Source: Elmis aenea (Eukaryota > Arthropoda > Insecta > Coleoptera > Elmidae). Taken from it: DNA of 64,000 nt. The translations under genes were made by a program, and so were the position numbers. Positions 1-11,098 of this stretch are shown one piece after another (within the stretch, counting starts at the first letter, position 1; each line of letters starts with the position of its first letter). The notes under the pieces were generated by a model. It was not told the origin of the DNA, made no database searches, and saw only the letters and a program-made list of their open reading frames with translations. Location of the stretch: contig CANTFG010000119.1 of the NCBI GenBank assembly GCA_947652605.1, positions 1 to 64,000 on the forward strand. Direction: 5' to 3'.

Positions 1-240
1 CGAGGGCTATCCGAATCCGGTAAAAAAAATTCGAAAATCGCATTTTTCGGCGAGCCGATTTTTCGGCTTCCGACAAAAAGTTTCGGCATCGAAAAACGGA
101 CCGCACCGTTGGAAAGAGCGTGTCGAGGTGCATAAGACCGAGTTTATCCCGAAAACGGTTAATGACGTTTCGACGCCGAAAATCGGTCTCGAATGTCGAA
201 ATTGTCGAGAAAAATGTGCCTATAACCTATAATGGGACTG
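1..240. other. GC-richer, CG-rich leader to the minisatellite
   Basis: No gene is visible. The stretch is rich in TTCGGC, TCGAAA and CCGAAA words and is more GC-rich than the rest of the window. It leads into the 58-bp minisatellite, which uses the same TTCGGC/GCCGAA words, so it may be a related, more degenerate satellite or the edge of another element. It is not repeated at the starts of units 2 and 3. Confidence 0.4.
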
Positions 241-815
241 TCCGGGCTGCCTGGTTTCGGCCTTAGGCCGAAACCTTGCCAGCATCCAGCGTCTGCAAGG
301 GACTGCAAGTTTTCGGCCGAAGGCCGAAAACTCGCCTGTACAGCGCATGTTTTCGGCCGAAGGCCGGAAACATGCCAGTATCCAGCACTCACATTCCCGG
401 CAGCATGGATTCGGCCGAAGGCCGAAACCATGCCAGTATCCAGCGCATACTTTCCCGGCAGCATGGATTCGGCCGAAGGCCGAAACCATGCCAGTATCCA
501 GCGCATACATTCCCGGCAGCATGGATTCGGCCGAAGGCCGAAACCATGCCAGTATCTAGCGCATACATCCTTGGCAGCATGGATTCGGCCGAAGGCCGAA
601 ACCATGCTAGTATCCAGCGCATACTTTTCCGGCAGCATGGATTCGGCCGAAGGCCGAAACCATGCCAGTATCCAGCGCATACATCCTTGGCAGCATGGAT
701 TCGGCCGAAAGCCGAAACCATGCTAGTATCCAGCGCATATATTCCCGGCAGCATGGATTCGGCCGAAGGCCGAAACCATGCCAGTATCCAGCGCATACAT
801 TCACGGCTGCATGTA
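241..815. repeat. 58-bp minisatellite with a hairpin in each monomer
   Basis: The word GATTCGGCCGAAGGCCGAAA recurs at about 408, 466, 524, 582, 640, 698 and 756, an exact 58-bp period, with more diverged copies back to about 250. Each monomer contains TTCGGCC-GAA-GGCCGAA, a 7-bp stem with a 3-base loop, followed by ACCATGCCAGTATCCAGCGC. The long open frames here, on both strands and in several frames, follow from a stop-poor repeat and are not treated as genes. Copies differ by scattered substitutions (TATCCAGC/TATCTAGC, CCCGGC/CTTGGC). Confidence 0.9.
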
Positions 816-824
816 TTCTAGCTA

Positions 825-1925
825 GATGATATGAATTTTTTTAAATAATTCAATTAATCTTTTTTTTTTTTAATTGATAACGCCATTAAGTCAAAATGAT
901 TTATATGGTGCATTATGTAGGATGGTTTGATGCATCTACCCTATAAATATGAATACTCCACCCCGGGGCAGAGCGATGATATGATTTTTTTTATATAATT
1001 CAATTAATCATTTTTTTTTGAAAAAAAATTGATAACGCCATTAAGTCAAAATGATTTATATGGTGCATTATGTAGGATGGTTTGGTTCATCTAATCTATA
1101 CATATGAATACTCCACCCCGGGGCAGAGCGATGATATGAATTTTTTTAAATAATTCAATTAATCTTTTTTTTTTTTAATTGATAACGCCATTAAGTCAAA
1201 ATGATTTATATGGTGCATTATGTAGGATGGTTTGATGCATCTACCCTATAAATATGAATACTCCACCCCGGGGCAGAGCGATGATATGATTTTTTTTATA
1301 TAATTCAATTAATCATTTTTTTTTGAAAAAAAATTGATAACGCCATTAAGTCAAAATGATTTGTATGGTGCATTATGTAGGATGGTTTGATGCATCTACC
1401 CTATAAATATGAATACTCCACCCCGGGGCAGAGCGATGATATGATTTTTTTTATATAATTCAATTAATCATTTTTTTTTGAAAAAAAATTGATAACGCCA
1501 TTAAGTCAAAATGATTTATATGGTGCATTATGTAGGATGGTTTGATGCATCTACCCTATAAATATGAATACTCCACCCCGGGGCAGAGCGATGATATGAT
1601 TTTTTTTATATAATTCAATTAATCATTTTTTTTTTGAAAAAAAATTTATAACGCCATTAAGTCAAAATGATTTATATGGTGCATTATGTAGGATGGTTTG
1701 GTGCATCTACCCTATACATATGAATACTCCACCCCGGGGCAGAGCGATGATATGAATTTTTTTAAATAATTCATTTAATCTTTTTTTTTGAAAACAAATT
1801 GATAACGCCATTAAGTCAAAATTATTTATATGGTGCATTATGTAGAATGGTTTGATGCATCTACCCTATAAATATGAATACTTCACCCTGGGGCAGAGCG
1901 ATGATATGAATTTTTTTAAATAATT
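825..1925. repeat. 155-bp satellite array (about seven monomers)
   Basis: CCCCGGGGCAGAGCGATGAT recurs at about 961, 1116, 1266, 1421, 1576 and 1732, with a decayed copy near 1886, giving a period of about 155 bp. Two monomer types are mixed. One has GAATTTTTTTAAATAATTC followed by a pure T tract. The other has GATTTTTTTTATATAATTC followed by T-tract-GAAAAAAAA. The order is A-B-A-B-B-B-A', and the same order is found in units 2 and 3. The last monomer is the most diverged, as expected at an array edge. Confidence 0.92.
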
Positions 1926-3089
1926 GATTTATTTACTCGGTTCATTTATATTAATATCCATTTTGTATTATAATTTGCTGTTGAGACGAGTTGCAAACGA
2001 CTATTTTAGTCGGAAGTTAATATTTTTTGTCACCGACTTATTTTTATTCTCTGTTAAAGTAAAGTAAAGTTGCTACATTGCATGTACTATTACCCTTGAA
2101 GGAGAGGTATGGCCTGCGGGAACAATGGTGTATGGTATGCGACGGTCCGTTCACATACTGTGCCATAGCGTAGGGGCCCCTACTTTTAGGCCGCTAGATT
2201 CACTCCGGTGATCTTTTTTCGTAATAACGTTTTCTTACAAAATGAGACTGAATGGTAAATAAACTATCAAAAGAATGTTTTACATTGCAATATGCCTTCA
2301 GTGGACATTTAACTCGTTTTACAGCTTTTATAGGTTTATAAAAATGACTGGTAAAAACCTTTTTCTGGTAACTTTTAAAATCACAGTTTCCACATTACAT
2401 TTATATAAGAAATTATTTGAGACGTCAATTTCATAGTGCATTCTGGTTAGGTGCGTGACAAACGCTCCGTATTTTCGGAATCGCATAGAGCAGCCATCGT
2501 GCAAACAATTAAAGCTGTTTGCAGTTTATCGGTGCAAGTAATTGTGTAAATCTTATTTTCTTATTGTAGTAAATGTTGCGTTGCAGACGCTTCATTTATA
2601 CATTTTTTGTAAAAAAAAGAATTTTTATTCACCTGCAAAACTCACAGAACACTTCCAACCACATAGACATAGACAATGCACAATGAACAAATCTTAAAGA
2701 AACCGATACGAAAACGTGTTACAACCCGCAATTCGGTGTATGTGGTGGGATAATTTTACATAATTTCCTCATGTAAATGTCCAGTAAGACTGTAAATATA
2801 AAGTAATTTTACATAGCATTTTGTAATTTTAATTTTATATTGTAAAATACTTGTAAAGTTCACCAAAACTTAGTATTTTTACTATTAAACGAATGGAATA
2901 AGCCATTTACGTTGTTTTTGTGGTAATTTTTATGTAAACTTACATATTAGCACATGTAACTTAGGTGTATTTTTACATGCATTTTTTACAGTGTATTTTC
3001 AAAAAAAAGGAACCCTGTCCAGATTTGTTTAGACTTGTTTAATGTCAGTCCAAACTTTGACCATGGGTGTTTCATATATTATAGTGATT
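1926..3089. other. Anonymous AT-rich sequence
   Basis: I see no gene. The part from 2750 to 3000 is full of short TGTAAA/TTTACA words in both orientations and ends in TTTTTACAGTGTA, which looks like a decayed palindromic element, but I could not define its ends. Confidence 0.4.
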
Positions 3090-3681
3090 ATGCCGTCTAA
3101 GAAGCGAAATTACCGTACGTTGGAACAAAAGCGCAACTTTTATCTGAGATTAAGAACAAATGTAAATTGACTAGTTCGCCAAATCCACCTTATGTGCTCT
3201 AATAAGAAGGAAGCAAAAGTTACCCCAACAGTTGCTATGACATTTTCTGAACCAGGAAAATGAAAATGTCGAAAAACTTAAAAATGTGTCAAGATGGAAA
3301 AAATATTTTGTAAATGGTTTTTACAGCAAAGAGGACGAAATCCTCCAATAAGTGGTGTTATTCTGAAAGAGGAAGCAAAATATTTTTATGCCAAGATTCG
3401 AAAACATTGACATACATTTTCCGCTAGCTCGGGATGGTTAAAAAACTTAAGAATCAATATGGTTTACGTTTTACGACTATGACTGGAGAAAGAAAAAAGA
3501 TGTTTAAAACCAAAACTAGTTGCTTCCTTTCTACAAAAACTTGCAAACAAAATCGAGGAGTCAAATTTAACCCATTGATCAGTGGTATAAACACACTTGT
3601 ACTGGAAGCTATTACCAGGAAAAACTTACTTTTCAAGTTATGTAAAATCAGCTTTTGTAGGAAAACAACAAAGGGAGAATA
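3090..3681 (+). pseudogene. Pogo/Tigger-like transposase remnant with CENP-B-type HTH domain
   Basis: From an ATG at 3090 the reading begins MPSKKRNYRTLEQKRNFYLR. After several stops it gives WFLQQRGRNPPISGVILKEE, then AKYFYAKI, SGW and YGLRFTTMTGE. This order is the signature of the CENP-B/Tc5-type helix-turn-helix DNA-binding domain shared by pogo, Tigger and Jerky-like proteins. In-frame stops and a frame change in the A-run near 3440 break it, so an 82-codon open frame starting at 3434 is only its tail. No catalytic DDE domain follows. I infer a dead transposon fragment rather than a domesticated gene, and the copies in the other units carry the same lesions. Confidence 0.72.
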
Positions 3682-4541
3682 GCCTTTCTAGGATGTATAA
3701 AAGATGTATAATTTAATATTCAGTTGTTTTAATATGCGCTGCTCCTGGTGATGGTTTGTGTTTATTAATCCACAGCGTTAAATCACTTCTAAGAACTACC
3801 TATTTAATAACTCCTAGAAACCGTGAACATAACTGTCCTTAATTAGTTCACGTTACAGAGACTACACTATATTAACAAAATTAAAAGATAAATGAATAAT
3901 CTACCGCTAAATATAACGTTCATTACTAACTTGTTAAAAAAGTTTTTTTTTTTGTAGATAAATTTCTTACGCTTTTAACCATAATTGACACTTCATTCAA
4001 AAAGGAAAAACAAATACTACCGTAATTCATCGATTCTAAGACGACATCGATTGTAAAACGCACCTTAATTTCAGTACTACAAACAGAAAAAAATAATCGA
4101 TTTTAATAATGTAAGACGCCACCGATTCAAAGGTTCACCCTCGTCTTTAGAGACATCTATATAGTAAAAAAAAGTGCGTCAAAAATTGATAAAATACGGT
4201 ATTTATTCGAACATGGCGTTCATAAAAAAAAATTAAAAATGACTGCAGTATGTTTGCAACTACGTGCACCATGAATATATCTGATACCACCAGCGTAGTT
4301 GCCATGCGAAATTATAACAACACCCAAACTTTTATATTTTTGTTATTAACACCAAAGAAACTATCAAACACACAAAAAATCGCAGAATTTTATCTTTCGC
4401 TCCTACTAAGTAAGCTATATCTATGTTTTTAACACGTTTGAATATCGTTAAGAATTGAGTTTTGTTACATGCAACTTATTGCTGATTTAATTGTTTTTAT
4501 CTCTTATAATTAGGCAACTTTAACATAGTGGCCCGAATTAA
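3682..4541. other. Anonymous AT-rich sequence after the transposase remnant
   Basis: No gene is seen. Between 4020 and 4200 the words ATCGATT, AAGACG and CGCACC repeat in CG-containing clusters, possibly the decayed terminal part of the neighbouring pogo-like element. A 60-codon open frame at 4250-4432 has no recognisable features and is left out. Confidence 0.4.
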
Positions 4542-4954
4542 CCCTCAACCACTGCTTAAGGGTCAATTTGACCAATGCTATAAAAAATATTAAATTCGTT
4601 TAGCAATGTGTCAAATATTTGGAGGTTAGTGAACAGAATTATAAAAATTTAAAAAAAAAACAATTTCACAGGAAGCTTGAAAAGCACATAAATTGTTATA
4701 TAAGTCGATAAAAAGTAAGCAATTATGTTTGCGTAAAATGTTTGTTCGCAATGGTTCCATCTAACTAGCAAACATAGTGTTTAAACTTCGTACAGTTCAA
4801 ATATTTTTTCAAATATACTTGTTGTAGAAGCATTTACTTGCTAACCTGCACCTTTATACAATAAAATTCCTAATTTCAAAAAATATTTAGATATGGTCAA
4901 TTTGATCCATTTACAGAAAGTGCCCATTTAAAATAGACCAACAGTGGTTAAGGA
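4542..4954. mobile_element. piggyBac-like MITE (degenerate)
   Basis: The left end reads TTAA followed by CCCTCAACCACTGCTTAAGG. The right end, reverse-complemented, reads TTGA followed by TCCTTAACCACTG. The GGTCAATTTGA(C/T)C word occurs near both ends (4560 and 4895). A TTAA flank and termini starting CCC are typical of piggyBac. The right-hand target duplication appears decayed to TCAA. There is no coding capacity, and the assignment rests only on these ends. Confidence 0.5.
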
Positions 4955-5189
4955 TCAAGTGACATGCCCTGTACACTATGTATAGCAAACTTTTTAATAA
5001 GGTCATTTATCATCAGTGGTTAGTTTTTGTCGATATTAAAAATACACCTTTGAAGCTAAAGAAATACTTTTCATAACATTTACAATCCTTTATTGACTTT
5101 AAGAACTTGCTTATAAATAGCTTTATCTACTACCACTAATGTAAATGCCTCTTACCTACAGCCTGCATCCATAGTAAGTGAGTCTTAAC

Positions 5190-6737
5190 CAGTGACGGAC
5201 TGGGAACAAAAACCGGCCCGGGCATTCAGATTATAGAGGCCCACAGCCAGGGTTGGTCAAAATTTGATTTTTATTTAAAAAATCAACAATCATTGATTTA
5301 AATTTAAAAAATCAACAACTTTTGATGTTTTTTTTTTTTTAAACTTGACTATTAGTTTTCCTTTTCACAACTAATTTATTCATTTTTCACGTTACGTTAT
5401 ATTCTCTAAACAGCGTCATTAAAAAAGAATGCAAAAAATGGAATAATTTCTTATTATGAATTTTATTGTTAACTTTTTTAGTTCTTTATAAAAGTTGGTG
5501 CATTACCTCAAACTAATTTTAAGATGAAATTTTTTTATAAAAATTCATACAACACTAAATTTTACCTATTTCAGATATATTCACAAGAGTAATGTGCCCT
5601 TATTGAAGAGGTACAAAAAAAACTCAGGAGGAAAGATTATTTAGAATTAAAAATAAAACCAAATGTAAAATTTAACGTTAAAATTCCAATTTTTATTTTT
5701 GAAGCAAGTAATTTTAACATTAAAAAAAACTGCAACAAATGGAAAAGCTTTTTATTATCGGTCTCTCAAAAAATTTTATTCTTAGGAAAAGTTGGTGCAT
5801 GGTCTAAAACTAATTTTGAGTTTCAAAAAAATTCAATAAAAATTGAAATAACATTAGATTTTAACGATTTTAGAAATATTTTTGCAAGAGTAAAGTGCTA
5901 GTATTTTAAGAATTCTAAAAAAGTTCCAAAAAAACTTTTTTGAAAACCTATAATACGGGCACTTTACTCTTGCGAATACTTCTAAAATCGCTAAAATCTA
6001 GTGCAGGGGTTCCCAAAGTTTTGACCAGGAGGGACAAATTTTAAACTTCGAATATTTGGCGGGCCAAAAAAAAAGTGTTTTTGAGACTTTGATTTGTGGA
6101 GAACCAACAAAAACTCGAAATGTCAAAACATGTAGATATATATAATTTTTTTGTGAAAAGCAAATTATCTGGTATGAATTCAAGATGGCGGATTGTCTGA
6201 CATCGCGCGGGCCGTATTTTTAGGGTTCGCGGGCCGCATTTGTCATCTAGTGTCATGCATTTTTCTTGATATTTTTCCAGCTTAAAATTAGTTTTAGAGC
6301 ATGCATCAACTTTTACTACCCACTAAAAGCTCTATATGGTAAATACTTACACAGACTTAATAAACTCGCATCAATATATTTATTACGAATCTATTTGTTA
6401 AACAATGTGTTTTATAAAATAAGCATATTATGAAACTACTATTTACACATACACACGCCATCTATAGCTATAGGCTTCAGGGTTCGGATAATATCGGGAC
6501 TATTTCTGAAGCACGACTGGCGCGATCAAACATACGACGCTATTGCGTATTGTGGAGCCCCAGAAAAATATTAAGATTGAATACGGCCCGTATTAAACGG
6601 GCAAATGTTATAATCATAATTTTTGCGCTCCTTATACTTCAGCGCCGAACTTATTAATCCCGTAGCTTAGACCGGCCCATTCGGGCACCGGCCCTTCGGG
6701 CATTTGCCCGAACTGCCCGATGGCCAGTCCGGGCCTG
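5190..6737. mobile_element. hAT-like non-autonomous element, family 1 (copy a)
   Basis: The element begins CAGTGACGGACTGGG and ends CCAGTCCGGGCCTG, with an extra GC-rich inverted segment (CCGGCCC, GGGCAT) inside each end. A perfect 8-bp duplication GTCTTAAC flanks it at 5182-5189 and 6738-6745, the hAT hallmark. It has no transposase. It is related throughout to the element at 11099-13331. Without the 241-bp insertion at 6004-6244 it is about 1.3 kb, the same as that relative without its own insertion. Confidence 0.88.
6004..6244. mobile_element. 241-bp hAT-like MITE nested in the family 1 element
   Basis: It begins CAGGGGTTCCCAAAG, a common hAT terminus. It contains GCGGGCC words near both ends and is flanked by the 8-bp duplication ATCTAGTG (5996-6003 and 6245-6252). 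The relative at 11099-13331 has the unoccupied site ATCTAGTG once, at about 12829, which proves the insertion. The right end (ATTTGTC) is a poor inverted match to the left, so the terminal repeat may be eroded. In unit 3 this MITE is itself interrupted. Confidence 0.78.
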
Positions 6738-7050
6738 GTCTTAACGCACGGTAAGCAAAACGCTCACTTGGCTAGAAAGATGGAAGTAGCCTTAAGTCAA
6801 ATTTGGCAAGACAACGTAATTACATGTGTATATTGGCCAGAAAGCCGTTAAAATCGTAGGTATTATGTGTTCGTAGAAAAAATAAGCTACATAACACGAG
6901 TTCTAAAGCAATTACGCACTCGTGGAAATACGCACTCGCCGCTACGTGGTTCCGTGCGTAACTTTTCCACTCGTGCGTAATATGCTTCTCACAACTCTTG
7001 TTATGTAATATACCATTTTGTTCTATTACAACAAACATGTAAATAGGGTT

Positions 7051-8699
7051 AAATATGAGTCGCCTAGATGCAAACTCGGTTATATCCATTTTGGGTGCAA
7101 ATTAAACTGACAGTGCCATCTTGTAGAGAATCGAATTCTCTGTGAATATAGATATACCCTGACATTCAAAACCGACTAAAACATGTGCTCCACACCGTTT
7201 AAATGCAAAGGTCCAATGCAAAACCGGGCAATTCCTATTTTACATAGTAGCATAAACGACTAAATCAATATCGATGCAAAATCGGTTATATCCAATGGCA
7301 AAATTTATCTTTAGCTACAAATACGGTTAAATCCATTTTCATAGGTTTTACGAATTATTTTAAGCTTAAAACAAGTTAGAGTTGTTGTGTGCAAGCAAGC
7401 ACGTGTTTGAAAGAAGATGGATCCAGAGCGATTTGTAAGTTTAAAGTTCCCAAAGGAATGCCCGTGCTAAAGCTTTCTTTGGGCTTCTGAAGGAAGAGAG
7501 GAAAGATTTACTCACCATTTCGTCAGAAAAATTTAGTGCTCCCAAAAATACCTGACCAAATTACGTATTATAATTGTCAATTTTATATTTACAATTTTTA
7601 CGGTTGTTGTGGGATCGTCAAAAAGCAAATTGTCTCCCCAAAATGTTTTCATCTACACTTGGTTTGAACACGAAAGTTCAAAATCTTCTAATGAAATTGT
7701 ATCAGCAGTATATGACTACATTAGTAAAATTGAAATTGATGATGATACGAGGGAGATTCGTTTAATGGCCGACGGGTGTACTGGACAAAATAAGAACAGC
7801 TGGATGATTGCAATGGCTTGTAAATGGTTTTCGTAAGCGCCAAAACAAATTAATACAATACAGCTAATTTTCCCTGTCACTCGGCACTCATATCTACCAT
7901 CAGATCGCGTATTTGCTCAGATGGAGAAACAGGTTCGTAAAAAAGATACCATAATAGATCTAAAAGACTATATCAACATTTTCAAAGTTCGTGGTACTGT
8001 GAAGAGACTCGCAGAAGATTGGACGGTATTTGACAATTTGACTGGAGGAACGCTATAAAAAATGTGATGAAACCAACAAGCTGTTTACCTTTTAAGCTAT
8101 CCTCTTGAAAAAGATTTGTTCTAAGCAGAAGTAAAAAAGGAAACATTTTTGTGAAAGGTAAAATGAATTATAAAAATGATACTGCAGTGGCTCAATCAAT
8201 TTGTAAAAAGGGAAAAACCCTTTAGATGATCGCTCCAAAGTTTTTACAAGTAGGCAATCGGCCCATCAAGCAACAAAAAAAGAATGTAAATGAGTTACTA
8301 ATCAAACATTTTGGAAAAGATTGGCTCTCAAAGTCAGAAGAATATAAATTAAATTTTCATATAAATATACATTATAAATTCTGTTACCGATAACAATGGT
8401 ACAGATAAAGTAAACGGTTTATGATATTATTAAATGAATGATTTGTTTTTAATTCAAATCCGGACAAATCCTGAATTAGCTGCAAAAGTGGCTAAATGCG
8501 TGCTTAATTTTCATTTTTCTCTTAAACGATTTGAGTTTGTTTTTTGAGGTTCCGGTGGATTATTCTTAATATTTTTTCTTAATTTTGTCAACAAAAACAA
8601 TAATTTTAACTAAACTGTGCAAGTGGTTATAGTTTTTCTCAATTATCTCATTTTCAATAAAAGTGGAGATAGTCAGTTTTGCATCTAGGCGACTCATAT
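7051..8699. mobile_element. Inverted-repeat element carrying a broken DUF7869-like transposase
   Basis: The left end reads AAATATGAGTCGCCTAGATG and the right end, reverse-complemented, reads AATATGAGTCGCCTAGATGC, an inverted repeat of about 23 bp. CGGTTATATCC-like words recur just inside the left end (7080, 7280, 7330). The element encloses the pseudogene at 7417-8393. I could not identify a clean target duplication, so the exact borders may extend a few bases further out. Confidence 0.65.
7417..8393 (+). pseudogene. DUF7869-like transposase pseudogene
   Basis: An ATG at 7417 starts MDPERF and is followed by a GTAAG-like donor. After frame changes, one frame from about 7585 reads GSSKSKLSPQNVFIYTWFEH, then EIVSAVYDYI, LMADGCTGQNKNS and KWFS. 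It meets a single TAA at 7834 and continues in the same frame as FPVTRHSYLPSDRVFAQMEK, YINIFKVRGTVKRLAEDW to about 8057. A C-terminal piece ELLIKHFGKDW follows. The D-x-C-x-GQNKN and HSYLP-DRVF-EK motifs match the DUF7869 family found in insect and fish transposon-like genes. Stops and frameshifts make it non-functional. Confidence 0.68.
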
Positions 8700-9594
8700 T
8701 TGTTCCGTTTAACAAATAACACAACCCTATAAGTAAATAATATAAACTTGATCTGTAAATCTTTACAATAAAATAAATGCTTAATAATGAGTTAAGCCAA
8801 CAAATAAAAATAAGCAAGTACACAGAATTTGCATTTACTAACCTAATTTTACGTTCAACTGAAAATCTGGGCTTAACCAAATTAGAAATGTTTAATTGTC
8901 TCTGCTGTGCTTATTTGTATGGATAACGTGTGTCGGATGGAACGTTAAGCATTTGTAAAACTGCAAGAATCAAGACTACTGGAGGACGATAAAACTCGCA
9001 TGGCAAAGTTTCCCTTTCTCATTTATTTTAATACTGCAGTCAACAGCCAGTGCCACCCCAAGTGTAGAGTTCAACAATTACGCTTCTCTAAAACAGAGTC
9101 ATTCCTTTTCGTTGCTCTTTTATACGACTAACCGACAGTTGGAACGTGTCCACTTCCGAAGTTCATTGCTTAAAAAAAAACTTCTTGACACTTTTCCAAT
9201 TGCAGCGACAGCAATTTATTTATATTTTGCATTTAAATTAGTTTTGAATTAGAACTTCAGCAGAAAAATGTCTATTAACATAAGGAATAATTTCTCGAGC
9301 TATAAAACAAGTGTTTTATGCATAAATATAAAGGAGTCGACTCGGTATGTTTTTAAATGATTTTATTTATGTGCCCTGAGTTTAATTTGGCGTTTAAAGT
9401 TGTATAATACTTCCTAATTAGACCGTTTTAATAATGTTGAAGAGAGTATGAAAAAATATTACGTTAATGAACGCTAAATTACGCAACAAACGTTTAGTAA
9501 TCGTAACAAAAAAGTTAAATGCGATAAATTCAAGCTAAGTCAACGATAATAAACATTTTATAAATCATACAAATTCAAATATTGTCACATTTTT
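8700..9594. other. Anonymous sequence
   Basis: No gene, repeat end or conserved motif is recognised. A 104-codon minus-strand open frame (8566-8880) overlaps the end of the preceding inverted-repeat element and is low-complexity Ile/Leu/Lys-rich, so it is not called. Confidence 0.4.
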
Positions 9595-10038
9595 AGGGAT
9601 TGTAATACCGGTAAACCGGTTTACCGGTAAATCGCAAGAAATACTCTTCAAATTTTACCGGTAATTTGCCAGTTTTTTACCGGTAACTCCGGTAATTTTA
9701 CAATATCTTTCTAATTATGATAAAAATCTAAATCAAATAATCGAAAAAAAATTAACGTGTTTTCAAAGAGAAAAAAAAATGGAAATCATACAAATGGCAT
9801 ATGATTGTTTACTCACTACACGACTAGGGATTGTAATAAATCGCAAAAAATGTTCTTCAAATTTAACCGGTAATTTGCCAGTTTTTTACCGGTAATTCCG
9901 GTAATTTTACAATATCTTTCTAATCATGATAAAAATCTAAATCAAATATTCGAAAAAAAATTGACGTATTTTCAAAGAGAAAAAATAAGGGGAAAGCCTA
10001 CAAATGGCATATGATTGTTTGATTGTTTACTCACTACT
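9595..10038. repeat. Two tandem copies of a 231-bp hAT-like end
   Basis: AGGGATTGTAATACCGGTAA begins at 9595 and a second copy begins AGGGATTGTAATAAATCGC at 9826. In both, ACCGGTAATTTGCCAG, TTCCGGTAATTTTACAATAT and GGCATATGATTGTTTACTCAC follow in the same order. CCGGT-rich ends of this kind are typical of some hAT families, and a hAT C-terminal coding remnant follows directly, so this is probably a duplicated or rearranged terminal region. Confidence 0.6.
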
Positions 10039-10119
10039 CGACCAACAAGTGTAGTAGAATCCGAAAAAGCTTTTTTATTTTGTACAAAAATTAGGTCGCA
10101 ATTAGGAGACGACAGTTAA
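10039..10119 (+). pseudogene. hAT transposase C-terminal (dimerisation) remnant
   Basis: The frame reads RPTSVVESEKAFLF, then TKIRSQLGDDS, then TAA. It matches the conserved hAT C-terminal dimerisation motif (pattern S-x-x-E-S-E-R-x-F followed by K-x-R-x-x-L). Only about 26 codons remain; the catalytic part of the gene is absent here. Confidence 0.6.
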
Positions 10120-11025
10120 AATAAATTATATTTTCTACGTGGTCAAATTTTAAGAAAAGTTTAAAATAAAAAATATTGTCAATAGTTTGACAACATAGGT
10201 ATATTATGTTAAATTATTTTATATTTTATGTTCTGAATAGTTTTATTTTCATGTGTTTTTTGTAATGCTGGATTTTATTTTTTGTAATATTTTTATTTTA
10301 TATATTATATATTGTCATTTTATATATATATATATATATATATACCGGGTGTTAACCACCAGCCGTGAACATAGGGAATTAACATTGGTTTTAAGTTTTT
10401 TTCGGATTCCTGCTCCCCAATTGAATTTATATTAAAATTAATGGTAACAATAGAAAGATAAATTTATTACGCATCATTTGAGACCATTAATAAGCTTAAA
10501 TGTTTAATATTGAGTTCATAATTAATATTTTAAAATTGGATTAATTTTACAAATATAAGTAGCCATGACTGTCAATCTGACATTTGTCTTCATTAATTTT
10601 TGTTATTATAATGTTAATTTTTAAATCAGCGAGTTATTTCTTTAACGATTTTGATTAAAATGAAAAAAAAACTATAATAGAGGAAGAGTTTTAATGGTGA
10701 AAATTAATAATAATTAAAAATAAGCGTCTAATTACTTCATGGTATCATACGACACACACAATAAAGACTACAATAACTTCATTACAATTATCAGACACTT
10801 TATAATGTGAGCTATTATATTAATATTGATACTTTATTTTAGTGCTAAATAAAAATAAAAAAGGAGTTTCATTATTTATTGACAGTTTCTAAGAACTTGG
10901 AATTCTATATAGTAGACAGTACAGTATACAAATTTCAAATTAAGTAATGACTAAAATTTGCTTCTTTATTTAAACAACAAACAATTTTTTATGGTTTTTA
11001 AGAATCTTATAAAAACTCAAAATAA
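10120..11025. other. Anonymous AT-rich sequence with a (TA)12 tract
   Basis: A run of 24 bases of alternating TA lies at 10321-10344, followed by CCGGGTGTTAACC, which resembles a MITE end without a visible partner. The TA tract marks the left junction of the 11.26-kb insertion in unit 2. No gene is seen. Confidence 0.5.
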
Positions 11026-11098
11026 TAAGGTGACCAACTTTTTAGCAATGAAAAAAGGAGGACACAAATAAATTTTGATAGCTTTGAACAGTGACGGA

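Noticed and set aside
159..821. Long overlapping open frames on both strands (up to 181 codons) at the left end
   Set aside because: They occur in several frames at once over a stop-poor 58-bp minisatellite; no splice context, domain or codon bias supports coding.
8566..8880. 104-codon minus-strand frame
   Set aside because: Low-complexity Ile/Leu/Lys/Tyr composition from AT-rich DNA; its MSRLDAK part is simply the translated terminal repeat of the adjoining element.
10345..10360. CCGGGTGTTAACC as the start of a further MITE
   Set aside because: It resembles the CCGGGTG ends of the 705-bp MITE, but I found no inverse partner downstream.
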